Assembly (NCBI GenBank): GCA_003013855.2
Contig: ML058385.1
Span: forward strand, 434,001-498,000
Direction of reading: 5' to 3'
Source: Liriodendron chinense
Lineage: Eukaryota; Streptophyta; Magnoliopsida; Magnoliales; Magnoliaceae
DNA length: 64,000 nt
This document shows, piece by piece, positions 34,119 to 45,037 of this stretch (position 1 is the stretch's first letter; each line of letters starts with the position of its first letter). A program made the translations under genes and the position numbers. Below the pieces are notes generated by a model. It was not told the DNA's origin, did no database searches, and saw only the letters and a list, made by a program, of their open reading frames with translations.

Positions 34119-35242
34119 TTGCAACAATTTACTCGAAATGATGTTTGGTTTCTGGTAGAAAGACTTGATGAGAAAAATGTTATTGGAACTAAATGGATTT
34201 TCAAAAACAAAACTGATGAATCTGGCAATGTAATTCGAAATAAAGCTCGTCTAGTTGCCCAGGAGTACTCTCAAATTGAGGGAATTGATTTTGATGAAAC
34301 CTTTGCCCCAGTTGCAAGAGTGGAATCTATTAGAATTCTCATGTCCATAGCTTGTGCGCTTAAATTTAAACTATTCCAAATGAATGTGAAGAGTGCCTTT
34401 TTGAATGGTATATTCGATGAGGAAGTATATGTTGAACGACCTAAAGGGTTTGTGGACCCTAGATATCCTCCTAAAGTGTTTGTGGACCCTAGATATCCTC
34501 ATAAAGTCTATCGATTGAAAAGGGCTCTTTACGGGTTAGACAAGCCCCCCGAGCATGGTATGAACGCCTAACTTAATTCTTAATTGATCATGATTTCGTA
34601 AGGGGGAGTGTTGATAAAACCCTATTTGTTAAACGAACTGATGATTCAATTCTCATTGCTCAGATTTATGTTGATGATATTGTGTTTGGCTCCACATGCG
34701 AAGAATTTTTGGGTCTGTTTGCCGATTTAATGAAATATGAATTTGAAATGAGTTTGGTAGGCAAATTGAATTTCTTCCTAAGATTGCAAGTTAAACAATT
34801 GAGAAATGGAATTTTCATCAACCAAACTAAATATGCAAAAGATTTGGTCAAAAGGTTTGGCTAAGACTTAGGTCGATCACACACTACTCCCATGGCCACA
34901 ACAATTAAACTTTCCAAAGATTTGTCAAGTAAAAGTGTCGATCAACACCTTTATAGGAGTATGATTGGAAGCCTTCTCTACCTCACAGCTAGCAGACCTA
35001 CTGACATTGCATTTAGTGTAAGTGCATGTGCTAGATTTCAAGCCGACCCTAAAGAATCTCATCTAACGGGTGTAAAAAGGGTTATAAGATATGTGGCATG
35101 TACCACTGAATTTGGCTTATGGTACCCCTTTGGCACATCTTCTATCATTGCGGGGTACTCCGACGCCTACTGGGCTGGAAACATGGATTATAGAAAGTCC
35201 ACTGGTGGTGATTGTTTTTACATTGGAAACTGCTTAGTAGCC
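34119..35242 (+). pseudogene. Copia reverse transcriptase and RNase H (forward part), C-terminus missing
   Basis: It starts QQFTRNDVWFLVERLDEKN and continues NVIGTKWIFKNKTDESGNVI, FDETFAPVARVESIRILMSI, MNVKSAFLNG. A 30-bp in-frame tandem duplication repeats FVDPRYPPKV (34449-34508). A frameshift in the C run near 34545 is followed by the catalytic YVDDIVFGS (about 34670) and KLNFFLRLQVKQ. RNase H has YRSMIGSLLYLTASRPTDIA and YSDAYWAGNMDYRKSTGG, but stops at NCLVA and runs straight into the polypurine tract. The missing C-terminal piece is the kind found reversed at 34036-34118. Confidence 0.9.
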
Positions 35243-35348
35243 TGACAAAGGGGGAGATTGTTTTTTTTTTTTTTTTAGAGATAACTGCAATTTATTAGAA
35301 AGCTCGCAAAGCGAGAAAAGAATACAACACCCACGAGCCAGACAAACT

Positions 35349-38300
35349 CTAACTAGGAAAACCGGCCGGGGCCGGCTTGACATACATCGCCCAATCCTTA
35401 ACAAAGGATATCACCTTACACATCACCACGTTCTCCCCCCCTTTCACATTTCGGAAACAACAAGCATTCCTAGAGCCCCAAATAACCCACAACATAGCCA
35501 TAATAAGCAGACGCCAATAAGTTTTACCAACTTTATCCCCCCCCCCCCCCCCCCCCCCCCCCAAAAATGTCACACCCTAAGCAACTTGTGAACAGATCTC
35601 GGCATAACCCAAGACACATGACATGTCTCCAAAAAGAAATCCCAAACCTTCTTGACAAACGAGCAATGAATAAAGAGATGATCAATCGTCTCTTCATCCT
35701 TCATGCACATAAGGCAAATGTTTGGAAGGACCATCGCTCTTCTTTGAAGGTTGTCAATGGCGAGAATCTTTTTCCAACCCACTAACCAAACAAAAGCCGC
35801 AACCCGCGGAGGAGCTCCATAAAACCAGTGGTGGAACGGATAGGAAGGAACCAAGGAGGGAGGCACCTGAGAGATGATAGAGTGCAACGATCTAACCGAG
35901 AACTTCTCATATTTACAGATAGACCAAATAGCCCTGTCCTCCTCTTTTCCATCCGTCCTAACCGAGTGAAGGAGGGCCAGAAGAGCCGTAAACTCTTCAA
36001 TTTCCATATCTGTCATATTCCTGAGGAACGGGGGACTCCACACAATCAAATCACCGATGAAGGAATAGCAATGAACCACGAGGATAAGCCTATCTGGGGC
36101 AAGGGCAGCGATTGCTGGGAACTTGACCTGGAGCGGAAGAGATCCGCACCAAGTGTCGACCCAAAATCTAATACGAGAACCAGAACCAACCTTGAAGGCG
36201 ATGCCTCTAGTAACTAAGAATTGAGTATCCATGATCGCCTTCCAAGCACCTGAAGCTCTGTACAGAGAGGACCTGATAGCATACCAACCGCCCTCCTGAA
36301 CCCCGTACTTGGCCTCTATTAATTTCCTCCACATCTTACTATCTTCCCCACAGAATCTCCAAATCCATTTTCCCAAAAGAGCAGAGTTCGTGGAAGAAAG
36401 CGATTTTAAGCTTGCGCCTCCCTCTTTCATAGGTTTGCACAACATTTCTGATTTACTCACATTGATCTTCAAACCTGAAACCGCCTCAAAACAAACCAGA
36501 ATCTTCCGCAGATTTTACACTGACTCCGCATTCGCATCATAGAAGAGAAGAGTATCATCAGCATAAAGGAGATGGGAAACACTATTCTGCATACCCGCAA
36601 TCTGAAATTCTGAGAATAAACCATTTTCCTCCCCTTTTTGAAGCATCAAGCTCAATGCTTCCATAATCACCACAAACAAATAGGGCGACAGAGGATCTCC
36701 TTGCCTAAGACCTCGAGAGGCCCTGAAAAATCCCTTAGGGGATCCATTCACCAATATAGAGAAGGAGGCCGACCGAACGCAGGCAAAAATCCACCCTCTC
36801 CATTTGGAGCCGTAACCGAGCTTAGTCAACGTGTAATCTAAAAAAGCCCATTCAACATGGTCGTAAGCCTTTTCGATATCCAACTTGCAGACTATTCCCC
36901 TCTTCTTCTCGTGATGTCTGTAATCTATATATTCATGAGCTATCAGGGCCATGTCTACAATCTGGCGACCCATAACAAAAGCTCCTTGGCACTCCCCTAT
37001 CACTTTAGGTAAGAGGTCCCTAAATTTGTTGGCGAGAAGCTTGGCTAAAATCTTATACAGACCTCCAATAAGGCTGATGGGTCTAAAATCTTTAGGCTAC
37101 ACAGCCCCTTTCGCCTTAGGAATGGAAGCAATAAATGTGGCCCCCATCTCAACCACTAGGTGACTACTCTCTGAGAATTCAACCACAAAATCCGTAACAT
37201 CTCTCCCCACGACATGCCAGAATTGTTGAAAAAAAAGCAATCGGGAAGCCATCAGGGCTTGGAGATTTATCCCCACACATGGAAGCTATCACAGATTTAA
37301 CCTCTTCTTCCGTGATAGGTCTTTCCAGACTTGCCGCGTCTTCAGGCGAAAAGCTACCAAACTGCAAGTTGTCCAGTCTCGGCCTCTTCCAAGATTCCCC
37401 AGATAAGAGATTTTCATAAAAAGAAACAATGGTCTCGCAAATCTGATTTTTCTCAGTGATGATACCCCCGGAGCTCTGGATGCTTAGAATTTTGTTCGAC
37501 CGAGCTCTAGAGCTCACAATATTATGGAAAAAAGTAGTGTTCTTATCCCCTTCCTTAAGCCAGATCACCCGCGATCTCTGTCTCCATTTTATCTCTTCTT
37601 CCTTAACCCTCTCTTCGAATTTAGAAGCTAGCTCAGACCTATACTTGCAATCCTCCTCCGACAGCCCTATAGTTTCTTCCTTCAGATCGAGCTCATGGAT
37701 CTCTTGGACAAGTCTTTCAAAGACCTCTTTCCGCTGACCATACACCTCTTTTTTCCACTCTCTCAACTTATCTTTTAACATCTTTAGTTTTCTAATAAGC
37801 TTGAACCCTGCAAAACCTTTCACTGAGAAGGAGGCCCACCAGTCTGCGATAAGCTGCTTAAAGCCTTCGATCTCCAATCAGAACAATTCAAATCTGAAGG
37901 GTTTCGAGCCCCAATCTTCCTTGTCAACCTGAAGAAGAATAGGCCTATGGTCGGAAGATACCCTGGGAAGTCCCCTTTGAAAAACAAGCGGGAATTTCGC
38001 TATCCAATCTGCGGACAAAAGGAATCTGTCGATGCGAGACATAGTGGGATATTCCTGACCGTTGGACCATGTAAACCGAGCTCCCCCTAGCAGCAAATCC
38101 ACCAATTGATGCCTGTCCACCCACGCTGAGAAGTTATCCATGTTTTTAGTAATCTTGTCTCCATGGGATTTTTCATTGAGGTATCGCACAACATTAAAGT
38201 CCCCTCCCAAACACCAAGGATCCTCCCACCTCGCCCTGACACTGTCTAGCTCTTTCCAAAAGGAGTTTCGATCCCGGTGCTTACAAGGCCCATAAACAGT

Positions 38301-38629
38301 AGTAAATACCCAGGAGAAACCAAAAGAAGGCTCTTTCAGCAGAACCGAGACCAAAAACTTTCCCAGAAAAGAATCCACTTTCAACCATCTGTCAGTTTTC
38401 CACGCTACACAGATCCCCCCCCCCCCCCGGCTGCACCAGACACATTCAACGATACCCAATCTAAAGAGTTCCCACCCCACACAGAGATAAGCATACCTTT
38501 ATCGAAGGACTGGAGCTTGGTTTCCTGAAATGTGATGATATCGGCTTAAGAATTCCTGCAGATTTTGTTTATTTGAGCCCTCTTGGATTTATTCCCCAAC
38601 CCACGAACATTCCACGATAGAATCCTCAT
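35349..38629 (-). pseudogene. LINE ORF2: endonuclease, reverse transcriptase, zinc-binding tail
   Basis: The start is MRILSWNVRGLGNKSKRAQI (38629), the L1 endonuclease start. A frameshift near 38480-38420 in a C run precedes VYGPCKHRDRNSFWKELDSV, GGDFNVVRYLNEKSHGD and SRIDRFLLSADW; SSDHRPILL closes the domain. RT parts are GDKSPSPDGFPIAFF (37240), GAFVMGRQIVDMALIAHEYI, KLDIEKAYDHVEWAFLD, GLRQGDPLSPYLFVVIMEAL and the catalytic LLYADDTLLFYD (about 36545). The tail SVRSLHSIISQVPPS, WFYGAPPRVAAFVWLVGWKK, CLMCMKDEETIDHLFIHCSF is the zf-RVT domain and ends WVIWGSRNACCFRN. Frameshifts and a 26-base C run inside the frame make it inactive. Confidence 0.93.
35537..35562. repeat. 26-base C homopolymer
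   Basis: An uninterrupted C run inside LINE ORF2 causes loss of frame. Its true length may be uncertain because homopolymers are hard to sequence. Confidence 0.95.
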
Positions 38630-38934
38630 TGGGCACCTCCCCTCCCCGATCTCGCCCTTATCCCTCCCGATGCTCTGCTAAAACTGTTGTAGTTAATGGA
38701 ACACTCGAGCCTCAGAAGCTCTCGACAACCCTTGGTAGCACTCTTCGAGTTTACCTGATGTGTCTCAGAGAAGAACAGTGAGGCTCTTTCTTTGGCAAAG
38801 CGAAGGAATGCCTGTACGTCCTCATCGGAAGGTCCAAAAGTCGGGCCTACAAATCCTCCCACTTTCGCCAGAACTTCCTTGGCCCATATGTTCTGTTCTG
38901 TCAAGATATTGTCATGCGTATCCGTTCCAACCAA
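38630..38934 (-). pseudogene. LINE upstream reading (ORF1 end), truncated
   Basis: An open stretch begins near the truncated 5' end of the LINE and overlaps the start of ORF2. It contains KVGGFVGPTFGPSDEDVQAF and FAKERASLFFSETHQ. I do not recognise a nucleic-acid-binding motif in it, so assignment to ORF1 rests on position only. Confidence 0.4.
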
Positions 38935-38978
38935 GGCCCTAGAGTGAACTTAAGTCATAGGGAATGTGTGGGGGAGAT

Positions 38979-39945
38979 TGTAAGCGCACATATTTGTCAA
39001 TTAGCATGTTGTATGAGTCGTCAAGTCTGATGAGCCTAGTAGATTCTAAAGAATGAAGCCTTGAAGATCTCCAACGGTTCGACACTGAAAATTCAATGAA
39101 GATCTCTTGTTCCAAGCCGGCTCAAAACCAACTCCCTTGACCCCATACGTATGATTGTCCCAAAACCCTATTCCCTCACTTTGGAAGCTACAAGCAAGCA
39201 TTCAAAGCAAGGTTGCTGACCGAGGGAGCTGAAGAAGGAGCCGTTCGTGCAAGTCGAAGCTTCTTCAAACAAAGGCGCTACCAAGGGGCTCAATCAACTA
39301 AGTACTCTTTAGTTTTCAAGTCCAAGAAACCTTCTCAAGTGTTGAGATTTGGGTTTCAGAGTTTGAAGACCCAAACTCGAGTGAGTCCTTGTATAGGACA
39401 AGTCCTTAGGTAGGACAAGTCCATGTGTAAGACAAGTGTTTGTTGGATTAATCTTAAGGAAGGATGAATCCAAGTGTTGAAGTTTAGACCTTATGTAAGT
39501 TGTTAAGGATTATGGTTAACCTCATTTAAAACCATTGTGATACTGAAATCCGGCCACTCAAGGAGTAAGTGGATCAACTGGGAGTGAAGTAGATACATAA
39601 CCGAACCACTATAAATCTCTTGTTATGTGGTGGATGATCTCTATCTCTATGTGTGCAAATGTTTTACTCTTTCCATACTTGAGATGAATTGATTATAACA
39701 TGTTTGATATTACTAGCAATCAATCTCATGAATGTTTCATATAGATAGAACCTAGTATATCAAGTGTTTGTGGAAATGTTTCTGAAATGCAATTCATATT
39801 CTCATATGTGCCTTGTTGTATCATTTATATGCCTATGAGTGTTTAAATTGTTAACTTTAAAAAGTGTCCTATTCACCCCCCTCTAGGACAGAATGAAGTT
39901 TCTTGCTTCTACAAGTCCGGTAATCAAACTTACACCGCAATTTCA
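38979..39945 (+). repeat. 3' LTR of the SIRE-type Copia (967 bp)
   Basis: It begins TGTAAGCGCACATATTTGTC after the polypurine tract, and ends CCGCAATTTCA before the TATGC target duplication. It includes TCCTATTCACCCCCCTCTAGGAC (39867-39889), wording typical of the R/U5 end of SIRE-lineage LTRs. Confidence 0.85.
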
Positions 39946-41308
39946 TATGCATGTCCCTAACATATGCACTCACCTGTAACAATCGAAAGATTGGATTTCA
40001 AACTTGACTTCTATTATCTTTTCTTCTTCCTCTTCTTTCCTCAACTTCTTCCTGTAATTTCAAGTTTAAACTTACTTCTTAGCCTTTACTTGCCTTGTCT
40101 GAGTCATTTCACGGATTTTATTAAAGTATGCATTCGCATTTCTATTCATAACTTACAATCCGGGTGTCATATTGACGTGCCGTTTTCGCCAGTAATTTCA
40201 TAACTTGACTACGGTCGCAACGACTAGGCTTTCAGACCTAACGGATTTGGGATTTTGGTGATAGCCCACCTCCAGATAAAATAAGGACATACTTGTTATT
40301 TCTCATATTATTTAACTCCATGTCCCTATATTAAAATTCGGACATCGGGTTAAAATGCGGCTTGCGGCTCGATAACGAAACAACACTACGGTCAAGTTAC
40401 AAGGTTCTCAGGGCCAATGAACCTAATGTCAACGGTTATCCAGTGTACGAACCAACATTCAGGGTCTCGGGTCTTACAATGCTAAATAAACATTATCAAG
40501 TGCCTTAGGAAGTTTTTAATGGTGGGTGTTCAATGACCATTGTTTACTATGATGCAGTCCACATGAAATTTGTATCTATTTCATTTTTGGGACCATGCCC
40601 TAAAATAAACTAGAAAAACTGATGGACGACATGGATAGACAATGGATGCATCAAAGTGGGCCCTATGATCAAGGTCCCACCCGCATCTCTGCTTCCAGGT
40701 AATAGTGCAATCGCGCTCTAAAATAAGACTGAAATGTCTCCCAGCTCCCATAACCTCTCTCAAAATAAGGGCAGGTAAGGGCAGATCTGAAAAAATCTCA
40801 TCTCCTTTCACTGAAGGTATGTTTTTAGGAAATCTCACAATTGTGAGTAATTTTCAAGGGAAAGTCCCCTATCTAAGAAAAAATATTATTTATTTTGGAT
40901 TTTTTTTCTTCATATTTTCCAATTTCGGCCCAACCGAGCGTCCATCGCCGATTTCAGCCCCAAATTTGTGCTGAATCCACTGATTTTAGAAAGGAATTGC
41001 CGATTTCGTCTTTACAACTTGGATCTGAAGAGAGATTTTCGAAATCCTTCGTTTTTTTCTTTTTGAATTTTCAATATTTACGCAAGCTGCGATATCCTCT
41101 GAGTTTAGAAATTTTCGAAAATTCTAAAAAATGTTGGCAAAATAGTGCAAAAGTTTTTGTGATAGTTTAAAATATAGACTTTTTCGAAAAAATTCAGTGA
41201 CATCTAGGTGGTTTCGTGATTGATGGCGTTGATTCGGGCCCATTTAATCCCTTCAGATGAATGGTGTTGATTGGGGCCTGGCTTGCTGAAAATTATACCA
41301 GTTGCAGC

Positions 41309-41568
41309 CAGTGTTTTAAATATCGACAATATCGGCCGATATATCCCACGATATATCTTGTATCCCACCTGCGCGATACAAAACGCACAAGTAGTGCGAT
41401 ATATCCCACATGTTCAATCCAGTGAGCATTTTTTATTTCCAATCCTTTTTTTTCTCGTGAATCATGTTAAATCAGTGTCAAATTGTTACAAAACTTTGCA
41501 TGAAAAAACATGGATTGGGAGCTTTGATTTCGAGATTTGGAGGAGATGAATCGAGTTTCAGAAAATTG

Positions 41569-41623
<55 letters not shown>

Positions 41624-42063
41624 TCCCAATTTCTCACAAATAGATTGCAATCTTTGTGTTCAAACATAAAATAAAACATGTACGTGACCTAATCTACTTT
41701 TGCTTTTAAATGTATTTCTTGTATTCCCACATGTCTTCTTACATTTATAAATTATAACAAATGACTTTGAATATACTTGCATCAATTCAGTTAGACAACG
41801 CATAAATTAGGACCCCATACAAAGAAAACCTATTATGTGCACTTGTTTTTTGTAATGTTTTGAATTATAATTTTGTATTCATGTCTTTTTCAACAATCAC
41901 TGAAGTTTCTTTGAAACTTTTGACTAATTTCCTAATGTTTTCCTATGTTTACAACAACAGCAATACATTACGCAATACAACCGATACATCCCATGCGATA
42001 ACCAATACGTATCCATATCCCAAGGGTGCAATACGTAATGCAATACCGATATTTCGAACACTG
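41309..42063. mobile_element. hAT-type MITE (755 bp) with perfect 8-bp TSD GTTGCAGC
   Basis: Ends are CAGTGTTTTAAATATCG and CGATATTTCGAACACTG (15 of 17 positions pair). The target duplication GTTGCAGC is exact at 41301-41308 and 42064-42071. The matching empty site is in locus 1 around 4000-4010 on the opposite strand, where a single GTTGCAGC is present. The interior has repeated GATATATCCC words and an A run of about 53 bases (41569-41621). No coding capacity. Confidence 0.93.
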
Positions 42064-42261
42064 GTTGCAGCTAACTACATTTTCTCAGTGAGACTACATT
42101 TTTTCTTGGTTGGTAATAATGGACTACTCAAATAATCCAATTCTATTATTTATTTCTGTTACTTTATTTGTGTAACCCAAATATGGATTTGCACCTATTC
42201 TTAATCCTAATAACACAAAAATGGATTTGCTAATGAAAATGTCACTCGTTATAATATCAGT

Positions 42262-43744
42262 GTATATTTTTTTTTTTGCAGTACCCTGTATATGTACGTC
42301 AGGTATAGTGGATATGACATGATTTATGTTTTGGCTTTACTTGGCTACGCTCGGTTGTACATAGTTACACATGTTTTATATGATGCAAGTTTCTGAAAAA
42401 TGATAAATATTTGTCATCTTTCTTTCCAGAAATCCTCCTTGCGGAGCCCCACTTATGGGACTTCGCATGTGACAGTTGGAAGTCCCAAAATCGAAGTTCT
42501 GCAAAGGCTGTCAGCACAAATTTGGTATACATTAACCAAAGGTTACCAACAGCAGATTCATGGTCGTGACAAGAATACAACTACTTCATATTGTCACGAA
42601 GACCACATGAAACGAAAAACCAAATATCATCTTGAAATTTTTGTGGCCCACGAAAGGTTTTAATGGTCAATAATCACGGTTTCCTGAGATGTCGTCCACC
42701 AGCCTGACGGATCATGGTCATTACGTCAGACTATAATTCTCCACCAATCCCACCATCCCCGTCTCTCCAAGAGAAGGAGCACGGGATTCCACTGGTTTGC
42801 CATTCCCTAAACCATCCGAGCAGCTGTCGAGCCATCCAAGTGCGCTAGCTTAAAAAAATGCCTATGTAAGTAGTATTTGGCACCCTAAGCCGGGTCTGGG
42901 TCAATCATGGTTTACAATGCCGGCCTGCTTAGGTCCCTTGGAAACCCAAAATTCCAAAAATGAAAAAACTTTGAAAATCCAAAACTAGCAAATATTTCGA
43001 TTTCTGAAAAGTCCAAAACATCAGAAAACCTTTCAAAATTATGCAATAATGTGTCAAGTTCGTCTGTTGCGCCGCATGAGACAAAATCGATTCATATGAT
43101 TTCAACATCGAGTTAGACTTCAAACTCATGAGTCTGAACGAAGTCCAGGATATGGAAGATGATGAACCGGCTTCCGAGTTAAGAGGATCCACTCAAAAAG
43201 TTTGAAGTCAAGGCTAATGTTGTCGCAGATGACTTTGAGATTATAAACCTAGGAACTCCTGAAATCCTTATGGAAGTGTGCATCAAGAAATCACTACCTC
43301 CTGAATTTAAGCAGAAAATGATAGACTTCTTGACTCCGAGATTGTCCAACTTCACGTTTTCCTACGAAGATATGCCTGGGCTCGATGAAGAGCTCGTTGT
43401 ACACCGCCTACCGACAAAGCTAGAAATAAAGTCGGTAAAGCAGAAGCTGAGAAGAATGAAACCAAGACGGGCCCTCAAAATACGAGATGAAGTCATCAAA
43501 CAATACAACGTGGGATTCTTAGTAGTCTCCAACTACCCTGAATGGCTCACCAACATTGTGTCAATACCGAAAAAGGATGGCAAGGTGTTAAGCCTAGAAT
43601 TATGCATATTTATGCCAAATTCCATGCTACTTTCACAAGAAACAATGTGTTTAATATACTAACTTAAGTAGGTTTTTGTGTTTGTAGGGATTTAAGAGAG
43701 AATGGAGCTCAAATGCAAACATTTGAATACAATTAGAAGTCAAG
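42262..43744 (+). repeat. Segmental duplication, locus 2 part B (direct copy of 10758-12215)
   Basis: It holds the end of LTR X (to 42571, then AGAAT where locus 1 has AGCAT), the decayed RT fragment, and the Athila LTR start at 43586. It is cut at 43744 by a family A LTR piece (TGATGCGGACATC). Confidence 0.85.
43270..43585 (+). pseudogene. Ty3/Gypsy reverse transcriptase fragment, second copy
   Basis: It reads KKSLPPEFKQKMIDFLTPRL, YEDMPGLDEELVVHRLPTK, KQKLRRMKPRRALKIRDEVI, YNVGFLVVSNYPEWLTNIV and PKKDGKV, better preserved than the copy at 11515-12048. It ends at the same Athila LTR junction. Confidence 0.87.
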
Positions 43745-43806
43745 ATGATGCGGACATCAAGCCATTTAAGGTTTATCAGCGCAGGAGGCGAGCGACGCCT
43801 GTATCT
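43745..43806 (+). repeat. Start of a family A LTR, truncated
   Basis: TGATGCGGACATCAAGCC, then GGTTTATCAGCG and GCGAGCGACGCCTGTATCTC, match the first ~60 bp of the solo LTR at 4567. The similarity is lost after about 43806. Confidence 0.7.
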
Positions 43807-44824
43807 CTTTTGGTTAGTTTTTAAAATGCAGTTTTACGATTTTTTATTTTTTAATGTGAAATGTTTGGTACACCTAAGCCATATCCAACAGAAATCCACA
43901 CCCATGTAGGGAACTTTGAGAAATTTGGATGACCAAGTGTCATAGCATGTCAGAACCCAAACAAAGTTCCAGAAAATGTGCTCCTAAGATTCCATCAAAT
44001 TCCTGACTTAGGTTGAATTACGCATCAAAGACTTACCATTTCCTGTAAAGCATAACTGTATCCTATGATTTTATTTCCTCTTTCTTTATAATGTCTTTCC
44101 CAGAAGAAGTAAAAATATCAACTAAGCATAACTCAATGACCTCATGATATGTGATATATAACTCTGCGTCGCTCCAATAAACGATCACTTCTAAAACTTT
44201 TGAAGCAATGCATGACCAACTGCCTTCAGGAAAAGAAGAAAAAAACCTACCTCACTTGAGATTTCATACTTCCATATGACACTGTGATACATAAAATAAG
44301 AAGCAAATAAAACTTAAAAGTGTTTGTTGATGAGATTTGATCAACATCATCATTACCCTTGACAACCTTTCATGTTGTTGAAAGTACATGTGCAAGCAGC
44401 GTCAAGGATAACAGCGAGAAGTCGATGACAGATAAACTGATACCGCAATTTGACGAGAGACTCGGCAACAGAAAGCCAAAACCTGGAAATTGGACCTCCA
44501 TGGGCGGCTCAACGAGGAAAGTATCAATCTCACACACACAAAGGTACAAATTAAAATTTCCATAAAACAATCAATTGTCTTTCTACGACGAGATGATATC
44601 CTACCATTGTTCGCCTTCTAAAATAACCAATCATAAGTTCTAAGTCCAATAACTAATAGGAATCTAACATCTAGCGTAAGATCCAACAAAAGAAAGCAAA
44701 AAAAAAAAAAAGTGCTCAATTCTCTTGAGTGGCTTTATTCAGGTCCCACATATTTTCTATACCAATCCTGCGCAGTTGAGAACACTGAAGTTTGTTTACT
44801 AAATTGTAGAACACATGCGACACC
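43807..44824. other. Low-repeat AT-rich DNA, no supported gene
   Basis: I recognise no transposon protein here. Short exon-like stretches exist (44359-44565 forward, NSEKSMTDKLIPQFDERLGN; 44370-44570 reverse), but neither is flanked by convincing splice sites and neither resembles a family I know. This may be intron or spacer of a low-copy locus. Confidence 0.4.
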
Positions 44825-44840
44825 AAAACTCTCAGAAACT

Positions 44841-45021
44841 GTCAAGTGCCTGTTAGCCTAGCTGGTTGACGCCTTGGCATTTCAAACAGCAGGTCTCAGG
44901 TTCGAGACATACTAACTGCACCAATGGGTGCATTGTGTGACTGACCGTGTGGGTGCATTGTGCAACTAACAGGGTGGGTGCTTTGCATGACTAACAAAAT
45001 AAAATTCTCACCTTCAAAAAA
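44841..45021 (+). mobile_element. tRNA-derived SINE (181 bp) with 16-bp target duplication
   Basis: The Pol III A box TAGCCTAGCTGG (44854-44865) fits the TRGCNNAGYNGG consensus exactly, and the B box GGTTCGAGAC (44899-44908) follows 33 bases later. The element ends in an A run. The duplication AAAACTCTCAGAAACT lies at 44825-44840 and 45022-45037. The tail holds three diverged copies of GTGGGTGCATTGTGNNACT. A truncated relative is at 2781-2814. Confidence 0.93.
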
Positions 45022-45037
45022 AAAACTCTCAGAAACT

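Larger units (their letters stand above)
35261..38969 (-). mobile_element. L1-type LINE (3.7 kb, 5' truncated, TSD GGGGGAGATTG)
   Basis: A 16-base T run (35261-35276) marks the poly-A tail, so the element is on the minus strand. The word GGGGGAGATTG lies at 35250-35260 and 38970-38980, an 11-bp target duplication made from the Copia polypurine tract and the first two bases of its LTR. It contains the end of an ORF1-like reading, endonuclease, RT and a zf-RVT tail. The 5' end at 38969 cuts ORF1. Confidence 0.92.
30525..39945 (+). mobile_element. Rearranged Ty1/Copia insertion of SIRE type with inverted interior (TSD TATGC)
   Basis: The exact duplication TATGC flanks the whole block (30520-30524 and 39946-39950). 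Order: forward LTR piece 30525-30720; reversed LTR about 30741-31439; reversed polypurine tract; reversed extra ORF (33628-32468); reversed RNase H end (to 34118); then forward RT-RNase H (34119-35240), forward polypurine tract AAAGGGGGAGAT, a LINE, and a forward 3' LTR 38979-39945. A normal 5' half (gag, protease, integrase) is absent. The shared target duplication says that this went in as one unit, or was rearranged internally later. Confidence 0.78.
30397..42252 (-). repeat. Segmental duplication, locus 2 part A (inverted copy of 3817-6770)
   Basis: Pieces 30397-30524 and 39951-42252 are the reverse complement of locus 1. The Copia insertion (30525-39945, TSD TATGC) separates them. The copy contains LTR X start (reversed, 40478 downward, preceded by AGCAT in its own orientation), the GGGCCCAC module, the putative 5' UTR donor (40774/40775) and intron sequence. 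The breakpoint with part B lies at about 42252-42262. Confidence 0.8.

Noticed and set aside
43270..43662. Functional 130-codon gene
   Set aside because: It is an RT N-terminal fragment that runs into an inserted LTR.
44899..44908. tRNA gene at the SINE
   Set aside because: Pol III boxes are present, but there is no cloverleaf and there is a poly-A tail with target duplication, so it is a SINE. I found no true tRNA or rRNA gene.
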